From assembly GCA_029964075.1 (NCBI GenBank), contig CM057129.1:22683430-22747429 (forward strand): a DNA stretch of 64,000 bases, given 5' to 3'. The position numbers and the translations under genes were made by a program. The DNA is from Patiria pectinifera (lineage: Eukaryota > Echinodermata > Asteroidea > Valvatida > Asterinidae). This document shows positions 21,111 to 31,760 of this stretch, piece by piece. Position 1 is the stretch's first letter, and the number at the start of each line of letters is the position of its first letter. Below the pieces are notes generated by a model. It saw nothing but the letters and a program-made list of their open reading frames with translations, searched no databases and was not told where the DNA came from.

Positions 21111-21644
21111 AGGGAATATATATACAACATTTGCAAACATCGAAAAATAAAACTACCAAGTTTTTATGAAATACCTTACTAGGATGTTGGTAAATGACAG
21201 TCTAAAGCATCTTGTAAAATTATGGCACCTGGTGTGAAGTCATTTTCAAGAAAATGGTATTTTTGTATACATTTCCAACGGTGGTCGGCCGACCACCGTT
21301 GGAAAACCTAACTATTTTTCAACTACTGCTCCAAATTTACCATTTTTTCAGTCCAAATTTTGCTTTGCTATTGGTTACATGTTCATTGTTCATGAACGGG
21401 TGCAGGCCAGCTAGACTGGTTCCCTTGCCTTACAATTTTCCATCATCTATAAATTGATCCATTTTATTTTGTGTGGAGTCAGGGAACCAGACTACTTGAA
21501 CATTTTTGTTTTTCTTGGTTTTTCCAACCTTTTCGAACACAAAACTTCAAAAATGTCAGTGTAACAATATTTGATCTATTATACTAACCCCTCAAATGGT
21601 TCATTTCTGAAAATTACAGCAAAAGCCAATGATGTACATTCCCT
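21111..21644 (+). mobile_element. MITE family A, copy 3, with a perfect 34-bp palindrome
   Basis: It lies between TTAA at 21107-21110 and TTAA at 21645-21648, with inverted ends AGGGAATATA and GTACATTCCCT. It is the best preserved copy. At 21272-21305 a perfect palindrome begins TTTCCAACGGTGGTCGG and is followed immediately by its exact complement. Other copies hold decayed forms of it. Confidence 0.82.
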
Positions 21645-22104
21645 TTAATGTTGATGAACCAAAATAACTCGGTGATGGTGTGGTTACAATGCTCATTACT
21701 AGAGTAGAGGATGAAAATCCAATATTAGACTCGCCAAACTACATGTAGCTAGTGCCATTTATTTTTAGGACCGCTTCCTATATATGTGACACAATGAAAA
21801 TCCATTTAGATTTAATTTTTCTTTTTGAAACATGGCTGTGAAGGAATTTTTAAATGGAAGTTTTAAAAGTCCAGGAACCGTTCGGTTGGCAACTGACACA
21901 CGTGTACAGTGGTTGACTTCTGTAAAATGGTAACACTACAGCGGAAGAAAAAGAGGAGTCCTAAAAGTAGAATGTAAAGGCGGACTAGTTTAAAGGGCAG
22001 GGTTTTGAATATTTGAGGTAAAACAACGTCCCTAACAACAGTCCTCCTCCCTCCTCAAAATCAATGATTTGCACCACACTAGTTAGGTTAGGGTAAGTTA
22101 AATG

Positions 22105-22131
22105 AAAAAAAAAAAAAAAAAAAAAAAAAAA
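22105..22131. repeat. poly(A) tract, 27 bases
   Basis: Uninterrupted run of A. No retroposon body was recognised next to it. Confidence 0.9.
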
Positions 22132-22528
22132 TGCCTTCCTTCTCTCTCCTTCATCATCAAACACAAAGACAAAAGTAAGAAAAAAAAAAAGGATTTAGAA
22201 TCCAGACGCAACTTCTTGTGTACAAAATGTATGGAGAGTCAGTCGGGTGCATTTTAAAAGTATTTAAATTGGAAATGTTTCTCAGTGCCAGATTCATGTC
22301 TTTTCAAATTGTTTGCATTGACTGACCTTCATTGAGATACAACTACATGAAAAAAGCAACTTTCTTTCCCTTAACTTGGAAGCCGATGTCATTTTGAAAT
22401 GATAAACAGAGATGAAACTTTTCCGATTTCAATGTGGCGCTTTTTTTCTTTTTTTTCCTTAAATGTTTGTGTTTTGATTTGGATCCTGTAGTAGGGAGAA
22501 CATTATGCAGAAAAATGTCTAGTATTAA

Positions 22529-22749
22529 CCCTAACCTTTCCAAATCCATCAAAATCCATTCTCACATTTTGGGGATTTTGGTAGGCATTACTAGGCAACC
22601 CATGAGTACCAAGTCCATCAAAATCCACCTGTAGTATAGTGATGGTCTTGAGGTGCATTTCAGCGGATTTGGTCCTAAAGCATAATGTGAAGCAGGGTCA
22701 GTGATGGCTTTTGGTGGACTTGGTCCAGTACTTAGTAAAAGAGTTAGGG
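22529..22749. mobile_element. TTAA-flanked MITE with CCCTAA termini
   Basis: TTAA at 22525-22528 precedes CCCTAACC and TTAA at 22750-22753 follows TTAGGG, the piggyBac-type arrangement TTAA-CCCT...AGGG-TTAA. Inside, the word AA(A/G)TCCATCAAAATCCA is repeated directly (about 22545 and 22608), with inverted forms GATTTGGTCC and GGTGGACTTGGTCC near 22668 and 22711. No frame with coding features. Confidence 0.6.
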
Positions 22750-22753
22750 TTAA

Positions 22754-23734
22754 TAGTAACAATGGAGTGATTTTCCTCTTCACATCACAAAGTGCGAGGC
22801 AATTTTAATTTTTGCTATACAAAAAAAATTACAGATTACTATACATTTATGTGTTTTGTTGTGCAAATAAACAACACAGTTTGTTATACAATGTACGTGT
22901 TTTCAGTTTACATCGGTCACTAAAAAGGGCATGAATTTATGCGAGTATGTTTAATTGTTTATAATTTTTAGCAGAAACAAAAGTTGTATATCTTATTAAT
23001 TGCTTCCCCTTTGAAAGTTGATACGGTTTTTGTTTGAAAACATAATTGATGTCATTTCCGATGTGTTCATTTTTACTGCAGGATTTTTTTGCGGACAAAA
23101 GTTGAAGCAAAAGTGTGTAATTAGACTAGTCTCCATTGAGAATCAAATTATATCCCATGTCACTGATTTTAGGTCAATTAATTAAAAACCCATTGTTTAC
23201 ATTTACTAATGGTGAAACCAGATGGAATAAATACTCATAAAATGTGCTGTGAATCAAATATTAGCCAATACTGATATATCCGCAATTGTGGACAAACAAA
23301 AGATAAGGGATCTATTTCAAGCGTACTATCCAATTCAATTTACTTTGAAATACCACGCCTTTTCATATTCTTCTTGAGTAGTCTGGTGTTTTTTTTATTT
23401 TCATGACATCTGGTTGTATTTCCAGTATGGGCGGGGTTAATGTTTGTCAAGTTCATAAAACAGCTGCAATTGTTTTTAAGCAGTGTTGACTCTTTTCAGA
23501 TTATGGTCGGCCATTTTCATGATTTGTAATTAAAGCGTGAATTGTCCTACAAAGTACAAATAATTTGATGTATTCCTGCAAACTTGGATGCTTGGGGGAT
23601 ATCAGTTTACCAGTTCATTGAAGAATCTGTTAAATTATAAGAGTCACTGAACAGTGCCATTTGTTATCTGGATTAGAAATTCCATCATTAACCTTCCCTC
23701 TCTGGCTGGCTAATTATTACACAAAGCCATCCCA
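22754..23734. other. intergenic or intronic, nothing recognised
   Basis: AT-rich; no exon with paired splice sites was found. Confidence 0.4.
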
Positions 23735-24060
23735 GCAGTCAAAATCAACCAAGTGACTGTTTTTAACAGTTGAGAGCTCCCTGCCCACATGTACATCAAG
23801 CAGGATGGACTGGCTGTGACTTTTTATGAAACTTGAATACTTGATACACCTATATGCTTGGGCTGTAGTAGATTGATAAGCCAGTTGTACCTACCAGTTA
23901 CCAGTACTTGCTTAGTCTGTTGATAGAATTTGACTAGTCACAGTGCATATTAGAAATTATATGATTCGACTGTTGGTGACTAGCTGTGTATAAGTAATGG
24001 GAAGAAAAATCTAGCATTGAATTTTTGACTGCCTGTGACTGATCAAACAGTAAGAGGGTT
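23735..24060 (+). repeat. interspersed repeat D, copy 1
   Basis: Shares ordered blocks with 34110-34400: CTGTTTTTAACAGTT, GGA(T/C)TGACTGGCTGTGACT or its variant, GATTGATAAGCCA, TTTGACTAGTCACAGTGC and GACTGTTGGTGACTAGC. It ends in a block containing TGTGACTG and CAGTAAGAGGG. A third copy is at 38640-38890 in reverse. No coding capacity. Confidence 0.65.
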
Positions 24061-24222
24061 TGTTGAAATGGGTTACACCTCTTTGTTCCGACACCCCTAT
24101 GTTCCGACTGCACATATTCCTATTCCCCACCCTAACCCTAACCGGGGGGAGTAACACAATCTTGTGTGTGGGTTGTGAGAACATAGGGGTGTCGGAATAT
24201 AGAGCAGTCACCTGTTGAAATG
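24061..24222. mobile_element. MITE family E, copy 1, with 10-bp target duplication
   Basis: TGTTGAAATG is directly repeated at 24061-24070 and 24213-24222. The 142-bp element begins GGTTACACCTC and ends AGCAGTCACC, with inverted blocks TTCCGACACCCCTATGT and ATAGGGGTGTCGGAA. The centre holds CCCTAACCCTAACC. A second copy is at 28635-28813. Confidence 0.8.
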
Positions 24223-24764
24223 TGTTGAGATTATTTTAAATGGGGAAAATGAAAATGAGAAAAAAAACCCCAAAACCATAAATTTCTACCTTTTACTGCA
24301 CGCTGACGCCTCCATACGATGGTACACAAAAAAAATTGGCAAAAAACCCAACCCAATTCCCTATCTACCTACCCTATTTTGGAATGCCTCATTGTCTTGA
24401 AGAAAAGTTAGACGTAATATCTGGTTGTCTGTGAACACACATACATGTAGGACCATTTTTGACATTGACTTTGACAAAATTGATTGAGGAACAGTTAGCT
24501 GTGACATTCTTCCAGCATATGGTATGTGGGTTGAAAGAAAACATCAATATGAAAGATAAAAATCTCATATGCGGTCTGTTTGAATTGGTCAAATGGTAAA
24601 TTGGAGGCAAATAGTTGACCAGAAAACTAGTTTTCAAAAGAAGTTATTAATTTTGAACTAGTTAGGCCCTATAGATTGAATGGTATCCCCTTTCTTCATT
24701 TCAGTTAGTCAAGTTTTGAAAGCTTTTTCATTGGATTGAACAGAACACATCTGTTGCTGTTATT

Positions 24765-25015
24765 TTTGGTAATGTAACCAAGAATTCCTCAAAAGCATCT
24801 TCTAAGGCACTGTTGCCAGCACACCTGAAGAAACCTGTAGAGAGAAGAAATCACAATTACAGACCTGGACGGAAAACACGAGAAAAATATTCTGGGGACA
24901 ACCATGGAATCAGGTTGGGACTGAGAACCCAATCCACATGGACCAGGACAGAAATCGAACCCGGGCCATAGAGGTGGAAGGCGAGGAAAGATTCACTGCG
25001 CCAACCTGACTCCCC
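24765..25015 (-). mobile_element. tRNA-derived SINE family 1, reverse copy
   Basis: In reverse it shows the head GGGGAGTCAGGTTGGCGCAG, box B region GGGTTCGATTTC, and the family 1 body (CAGTCCCAACCTGATTCC, GAATATTTTTCTCG, CAGGTTTCTTCAGG). Compared with the copy at 17341 it is moderately diverged. Confidence 0.8.
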
Positions 25016-25288
25016 TGGTTGGTACAAAAATGGTTGCAAAATGGTATTACAAGAAATCTGAACAGTCAACACGGTAGATTATATTTTTGAACATGCAGTT
25101 CAAAGTGTTCTGCAGATTTGTCTTCAAACTTTTTGTGAATTTACCCAAACGTACTATCTGTTGGAAGCAAGTGGAAGGCACTTGTACAATTTATACTTTT
25201 TTGACCTATAAAAATATATACACCTACGTACTTTGAACATACACAGTGAGTTGGAAATGTCGTGAATTTGTTACTTTTGCCTCCCCAG

Positions 25289-25383
25289 TTGAATTTCTGC
25301 ACCAGATCAAACCGAGCTTGGTGCCCGGTGACTTTTTACTCTTCCGTAATCGGAAAGAGCAGAGCTCACGCATTTTGAGATGA
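25289..25383 (+). CDS. weak candidate exon of unknown protein
   Basis: A strong acceptor (ACTTTTGCCTCCCCAG, ending 25288) is followed by an open frame, one base short of a codon, reading EFLHQIKPSLVPGDFLLFRNR and continuing to a TGA at 25381. Two weak donors inside it (25328 GTGACT and 25346 GTAATC) both leave one extra base, the phase needed to join the exon at 39292. It could also be a terminal exon or chance. No domain is recognised. Confidence 0.28.
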
Positions 25384-26166
25384 CATCAGCGTTCACGCAA
25401 TTTTCCCCCTCCTTTCTACAAGTGGCACTCGGCCAAGAATCGTGGTGACCGTCGTCATTCCGGTGCGTGGCCCCTCGTCTGCCGTGTTTCCTGCCCTCCC
25501 CCCTTTTCCCTTCTGCACCTGCTGACATTTGAGAGAAGCGGTTAGTGGCACTCTGCCCTGGGCACCGAACCGCTGTGCCTTACAAGCCACACTCTTGCCC
25601 AGCACCAACAAAATTTGGCCACAGGCTACTTCGGAAAAGATACCGCTTAATTTCCCCCTTTGTGGGAAATTACACGTTAAAATATACACAGACCACCCAC
25701 CAGATGTATCACACAGCACTTAGCCATTTTTCCTACCGTCTTAAGAATTCTGAGACATCACAAGTGTCAGGGGCAATTTTTGAAATAAATAGAGTCAGTA
25801 AAGCCTTATATGAAAATGAAGTTGCTTCAGGACCCCAACACCTAAAACTTAAAAACTTTTTAGCTGCTCATTTTGCCGCTCTTTCGGCTAGTGGAGGCCG
25901 AAACTTTTTGAAATTGTCCCGGTACAAATAAGGTTAGGATCGAAAATAGGGTTAGAAACTGTAAACATATGAAAGTTCCTGAATGCCCTCTAAACCTGAA
26001 GCATCCTACACTTTCCTTTGCTGCACCCAGAGAGCAGAGGAATATCAGCTAGTCTGGGAATTACTAGGAGACTGGCAAATGATCAACATTGATTTCAACT
26101 ATCAATCCACATAAGGAAACTTGCATGAGTTTGCTTCAAAACATGTAAAGGTAAACAATGAAAATT
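25384..26166. other. CpG-richer block, no gene called
   Basis: Positions 25390-25560 are C-rich with an overlapping 128-codon frame (25545-25931) that has no domain and no convincing splice sites. Confidence 0.35.
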
Positions 26167-26238
26167 GACTGGAGCAGTGTTCGAACCTGCGACCTCCGGA
26201 TTGCTGTTCCAGTGCTCTACCAACTGAGCTACCCACCC
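26167..26238 (-). tRNA. tRNA-like sequence, Ala(AGC)-like, probably a pseudogene
   Basis: Read on the reverse strand the 72 bases fit a full cloverleaf in length: 7-bp acceptor (with G-U pairs and one G-G mismatch), perfect D stem GCTC/GAGC, 5-bp anticodon stem CTGGA/TCCGG, five-base variable loop, and T loop TTCGAAC on a stem with one G-A mismatch. The loop ACAGCAA would give anticodon AGC, but the base before it is C instead of the universal T. A TTTT run follows two bases after the 3' end. The mismatches suggest a pseudogene or SINE head. Confidence 0.5.
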
Positions 26239-28634
26239 CTATGTACATGTAAGTGGGTTCCCCATTTTTTTATTCAGGGGGCGCTAGTCAGAAGCCATTA
26301 AGTTTGATTTTTGAGACTAGACACAAGCGTGAAGGGCACGGAAACAGGCTTATTGTTTAGTGCTCTCATAAGTTGTATACATGTGAAAAAGACTTCCGGG
26401 TGATTGTGCTGGATCAAGTTCTTTGATGTTCTCTTAAAAGTTACCAGAAATTGGGAGGAGGGAGGGTTGAGTTTGGGGTCAAAAATCAAGGTCATTTTGT
26501 TTTGGGAAAAAAGCCTCTGCACACTTGGAAGGGTTGAGGTGGTTTTTAACAGGTTGCAGTATATTTGAAGCAAGTTTTTGTCACTGAAAATTGATTAAAT
26601 GGAAGCTGGACAGGAATTATTCATAATGGGTCACCTTCAGACTAATAACTTCCTTCCTAAAGTAACACGTTGCCGTCCAGTGTTACTTGTGTAGTTGTCC
26701 ATGCGTGGGTAACAGTCCTAGTTTGCTGTGCGCACAGAGCCTGCGTAACTGCGCAAAGTAGTTACGTCCTTTGGTGCAATTTGCGTGCTGGACTCGGGCG
26801 CACTGATGTGAATGTTGGCACTTGATCAAGAGCTGTGCATGTAGGATGGGATTTCCTAGGTCTGGATTCTGTTAAGATTAATATTTGAATCCGTGCCGAG
26901 ATAGGTGTAGCTGTGTGGTGGAAATGTGGCTATCTGTAATACTTGACCTTCAATCCTTGAGGTCATCACCAAAGTCATGCAACAAATGTCATGGTCTACT
27001 TTTCACAGGGGTTAGCAAAGACCTGCGCTAACTTTGACAAAAAGGTTGTGCTGATGTTTAGCATCTTTCGTTCCTTAGTATTAAGTAGAGAATGTTTACT
27101 TGGAGCAGTCACTCAGCATTGTTTCGTGCAGTTTTTAGCATTCTGTCTTTGTCTTGCTTATGGCCGACCCCCAAGTTTGCGCTTGTGCATGCACAGTTAC
27201 AATGTTCATCCCTTAGCACAATGTCAAACTCAGATGATGTGGAGCGCCAACTACATGTACATGTATTGAATGCAAACCCAGATATTAAGTTTTTCCCTCG
27301 TAACCGGAGCAGTTTTGTGATTGACTTACTAGTTCTTCATGACATTTCATTGTTGGATTTACATCTATAAAGTTTAGTCTTCATAAACAGAGGATCACTG
27401 CACACCAAAAATTCCCAGAAATTTTGTTTTATTGTTTTTTTTTTACTGAACCAGCCAAGTTTAGTAGTACACTGTGGTATGCTCTTTGATTCTGCATCCT
27501 TGTGTAACATCGTCACTGATGCCTAAGCAATCTTGACAGCTTCTGGAAAAGTAGGTTAACTTTCTCACCAGAAGAACGTTGGGGGGGGGGGGGGAGTATC
27601 AAGAAATGTCAACTTTCCAGCTACCCCGTCTGAAATCCTTGTTATATTTTAAGGATACACCCTTTGACCTTCACTTATCTTTTTTGGGTGTAGTCTGGCT
27701 ACCCTGGATGGGGCGGGGTACTAAGTATAGCTTCGAGGGGCCTATTTTTGAGTCGTGGAGATAAGGATACATGTATAGAGGAGGAAAGGATGTTTTTGAA
27801 GCTCAAGTCCTGTCGTGATGTCTTGTTAGCACCTGCCCCACAAACTTTGGCTTAATAAGAACTGGCAGGATGTTTGGTCACTTCCTACATGAAGAGTCTC
27901 TAAAGTTTGTAAGTGTGATGATATAGCTGCCTGCCATGGTAATATCACAAACCGTAGTTCATAATTTACTCCACACAGGACTATATTCAGCGTTTGAAAA
28001 TGTTGGTCCAATTTGCCATGAACTGAAAAACATGGCATCCAATTATTTTAGTTACATGGTGTAATTTAATGGCATACATTTAATAAATTACATTTGCATT
28101 GCAAATAGCGTCCAAATAGCCTCCATGTACAAGGTGTCCAAAAGATGCCCAGACATCCATATATGGCCGAAATCTTGCTTCACTTTGCAGAAATTTCAGG
28201 CCACATTTGAATCTCTTTAACAGTGTAGGGGGAATTGGAAATTAATCCCGCCTGAGCAAAATGTAAATGTTTGTAGTATCCTCAAAAGTGGAGATTGAAA
28301 ATAACATTTTGGCTTTTCAAATAAGCATAACTTTGTATAATTTGTTTGGTTTTCTCTTTTTCACCAAGTCTGGTAACCTGTCTCAATTGTCTTCCAGATA
28401 GGGCAATAATGTTATCAAAGTGAGCATTTGTCAGAGTGAGACTTAATATAAGGTGAAGGCCACCAATTTTCAGGAAGCTTCTGTAGTTTCTTGTGTAGTC
28501 GGAGAGGACCTTGAAATACGGTATTAAGGGAAAAGATATCACTTGCAGTGCACATACTATGTTCATGCAATACCTATTCTGCATTATGTACGTAGAAAAA
28601 GCATAAGTTGATGTTCACACCAACTAGACATACC
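26239..28634. other. intronic or intergenic, nothing firmly recognised
   Basis: Contains a slightly GC-rich, CpG-bearing patch at 26650-26900, a chance frame over 26991-27269, and a G-run at about 27581-27594. No exon with paired splice sites and domain-like coding. Confidence 0.4.
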
Positions 28635-28822
28635 AGTTACACCTCTATGTTCCGACACCCCTATGTCCCGACTGCACATATTCCTATTCCTAACCCTAAC
28701 CCTAACCTTTAATCCTAAACCTAACCTTAACCAGGAGTTACACATCTTATGTGCGGGTTGTCGGAACATAGGGGTGTTGGAACATAGGGGTGTCGGAACA
28801 TAGGGCAGTCACCAGACACACC
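28626..28822. mobile_element. MITE family E, copy 2, with near-perfect 9-bp duplication
   Basis: AGACATACC (28626-28634) and AGACACACC (28814-28822) flank an element of 179 bp that begins AGTTACACCTC and ends GGCAGTCACC. The inverted block TTCCGACACCCCTATGT is present on the left, and its inverse occurs in two to three tandem copies on the right (GGAACATAGGGGTG). The centre is a degenerate (CCCTAA) run. Confidence 0.75.
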
Positions 28823-31560
28823 TATCAATCCCCCACTCGACCCCTCTGTCAGTTTGATAGCAATTCCCTTCCAGGTCAGTGATGTCTGTGTGATCTACAA
28901 CAGTTTGGTTGGTGAAGGTGTGTATGGTGGTTAACTATTCCGTGTGGAAGTCTGCGCCATTTTAATTCATGTTTCTGCATGGATGGCATATCGGTAAATG
29001 GAAAAGTTCAGGTGCGTAGCAGCAGTGTTGGTGTCAGGTGCATGAGAGAATGTGGTGAACTTTGATGGCGTCAACATTATGTGCTCTTGCATACATGTTG
29101 CCAGCGCTGCTTTTTATTGTATGGGAGTCGACGCGGAACATTAAACCATCTTGTTACTTACTTGAACTTATTGAAAATAAATGTACAAAAATGTGATGAA
29201 TACTTTTGTTAACTCTTTGTACATGTATGTACGTATACATGTACACGTACATGGTATAGGAACAGTGTTTTTTATTTTTTTTTTTTTATTTTTATAGTAA
29301 ATGGGCACTGTATAGACTGTATAGGCCTTCAGAATACCTGAAAGAAAATGGAGTACATGTACATGTACATGTAGTAACCACAACAAAATTAAAACAGTTA
29401 ATATTTCCTAATGTCATTGTGAAGAACATGTACAGCACCTGTGCAAGTGCACATGTTTTCTTTATATCAATTAAATGTTTACTAATGAAAAAGGTATCTG
29501 CAAAACATATTCAAGAGAAAAGTGATTTGGGATGCCTGTAGGATTTTATAACTTGTATTGTGAACCGGAACTTGAAGGCTAACCTCTCAGATAGTATTAA
29601 CTTCAACATACATGTACTATCGCTATCACAGTATGCAGTGTCTGTTTCAGGATGCGGTGATTAGCGTAGGAGCCTCTGAAGTCTTTTATTCAGTAATCGT
29701 GTTAATCTCCGGAAGTGTCTCGTGGGATGTGTACAAACTACTTGTGTGATGACTTTGATGTCTTGATGGATTGTGTATCTACTATCTAGCCATTCAATTT
29801 GTAGACCTATTAATTTTAGGTAAATATCGCATTATCTCTAAATCCATGAAACGATTTAATCTAAAACAAATTAAGCCAGCTGTCTCCCATCTGAGAAAAG
29901 CCTACATATACATAGGCAGTGTTAATACATGTAAGACATTCAAACTTACTTGAAGCTCTATGCCCTTTGAAAGTTTGGGTTTAAAGAATTTGCTTTTGTG
30001 TTCCTCCACAGTGGAGGATTTTGGAGGGTTCAGGGAGTTTGCAAGCAAAACTGTTTAGGGTTAATACATCAAACGCATACTAAACCCCTCTTCTTAATGT
30101 CACAAGTTTGACATGTGCAGATGTTAAAAAAAAAACAAAAAAAATTAGAAAAGGCTACATCGTACAATGGAAAATGCCGCTGCCCCCCCTTCCAAATTGT
30201 TTTATCCAGACCAGTAGACTGCCCTGGCGAAATGCTGCTTTGCTTGCGGGCATGGTACAAGATGCCACAGGTGGCCCTTTTGAACAGCCCCGCACAGCAC
30301 TGCGTGGCACCACGTGGTGTTGTTTGTCTTAACGCGTGCGTTTGGGGCTCATGAGCTTTCTGTGCTCATGACTCAGTGCTCCGTGTGCTTCCTGCTGATA
30401 ATCTGTAGCAAATGCTGTCTGAGTGGCTCAGTCCCTAAACTCCCCCCCCCCAAACTAAGCTGAGGGTTGTTTTCTTCAGTTAGACTCCATTTTGTGTTTC
30501 AAGAGCTGTGGTACGGCTTCGAGTAATGTCTTGAAATGAGTGACAGTTTTCACTTTCTCAACGAGGTAACCATCGGTTCCTATAATACCAATCCGGAAAT
30601 GCTATCAGTTCTGTCATGAAGGCCCCCCTCAATGGCGGAAGCATTGTGCTACATGTAGCTATTATTCAAATTATCCATCACAGGGTAGTTGCTTGTGCCC
30701 AATGGTTTCTCCGTTGAAATGGGCCTCGTGAATATTCAGTGTTTGTGTGCCTGGATTCATCTGATCTATGTATACGTAGACAAATGAACACCAACCGCAT
30801 CACCTCAAACTCCCCCCTCCCCCACCTCCTCCCTGCTCCTCCCCTCCCATTTCCCCTTACCAACTTGTGTTCTGCCTTCAAGGATAAAATACCTACAGGG
30901 AGTTCAGCCGAGTGCATTAATTGCTAGCATTTAAATACAGGTGAATATGTAATTAAATGAAAGTTGTTATGAATTTTATTCTGTTCAAAATCTACAAGTC
31001 TACTGTGTTTGAAGTTATTTTTATTCTCTTGTTTATGAACCTGAGAAGTGAAAGTGTCAAATGATTGATGACATGTCTGCCCCAGCTGACACAGACTGCA
31101 AGCTGTCAGCATAACCTGGCTTCAAATTTTTAATCATAAAGATAAGTTGGCTCAAGTCTCCATTCAATGTGCATTTCGGGCACGTGCACAATTATTGTGC
31201 AAAGCTGCTGTAAACAGTTGTACGCAATGTCAATGGTTTACTTCAGCAGTGTTGAGAATTGTTGCACCATTACTGATTAACAGACAGTAATTAGTTTATT
31301 TACAACTTGTCAATTTTATCGCGTCTCAAAAGCAAGACAGTCTGATAAGATACGTAGATCCCATGCTTTCACCGCGTGATTGTGTTTTTTTTTCTGAATT
31401 ATTAGTAAATTTTTATCAGTCAAGGTAAGGTCCACTCAGTTGAACAACTTGGATCCCAAATATTATCTGTTAAGTTTTTCCGTTAATCTCCGCACAGACA
31501 AAAGGTGGAGATGCTACTATCAGTGCACCACGCCACAGTACAAAGCCCCAAGAAAGCCAA
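28823..31560. other. intronic or intergenic, nothing firmly recognised
   Basis: Features seen: TACATG runs near 29219-29260 and 29353-29372; a GC-rich patch at 30170-30380 with the AP-1 word TGACTCA at about 30369; a C-rich patch at 30810-30855. None has exon architecture. Confidence 0.4.
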
Positions 31561-31566
31561 GGATGA

Positions 31567-31760
31567 CTAAAATAGCCCCACCACGGTTATTTATAGGCCT
31601 CATTGAGGTGCCGGCCGGCTAAAAATAGCCCCCCTCCACTTCGCCCAGCTATATATGGTAAGCGGGGCTGTCGCAGCAGGAATCAGTCGATTACGCATGT
31701 CACTATAGGCAAACATTGAGGAAACAGAGCACCGCGGCACAAGCCCTGGGTTGACGTCAC
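31567..31760 (+). promoter_or_regulatory. MEF2/CArG cluster with TATA, Inr and CRE
   Basis: Within 92 bp lie TTATTTATAG (31587-31596) and CTAAAAATAG (31619-31628), both exact matches to the MEF2 consensus YTAWWWWTAR. CTAAAATAG (31567-31575) is a near match, and CTATATATGG (31649-31658) is a one-mismatch CArG box that also contains a TATA sequence. An initiator TCAGT sits 35 bp downstream (A at 31685), and a CRE palindrome TGACGTCA is at 31752-31759. Intervening DNA is GC-rich. This is the architecture of muscle-type promoters or enhancers in animals. Which gene it serves is not known; strand is set by the TATA-Inr order. Confidence 0.5.

Noticed and set aside
28680-28740. CCCTAA run as a telomere or chromosome fusion point
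   Set aside because: The run is short, degenerate and sits inside a MITE present in two copies.
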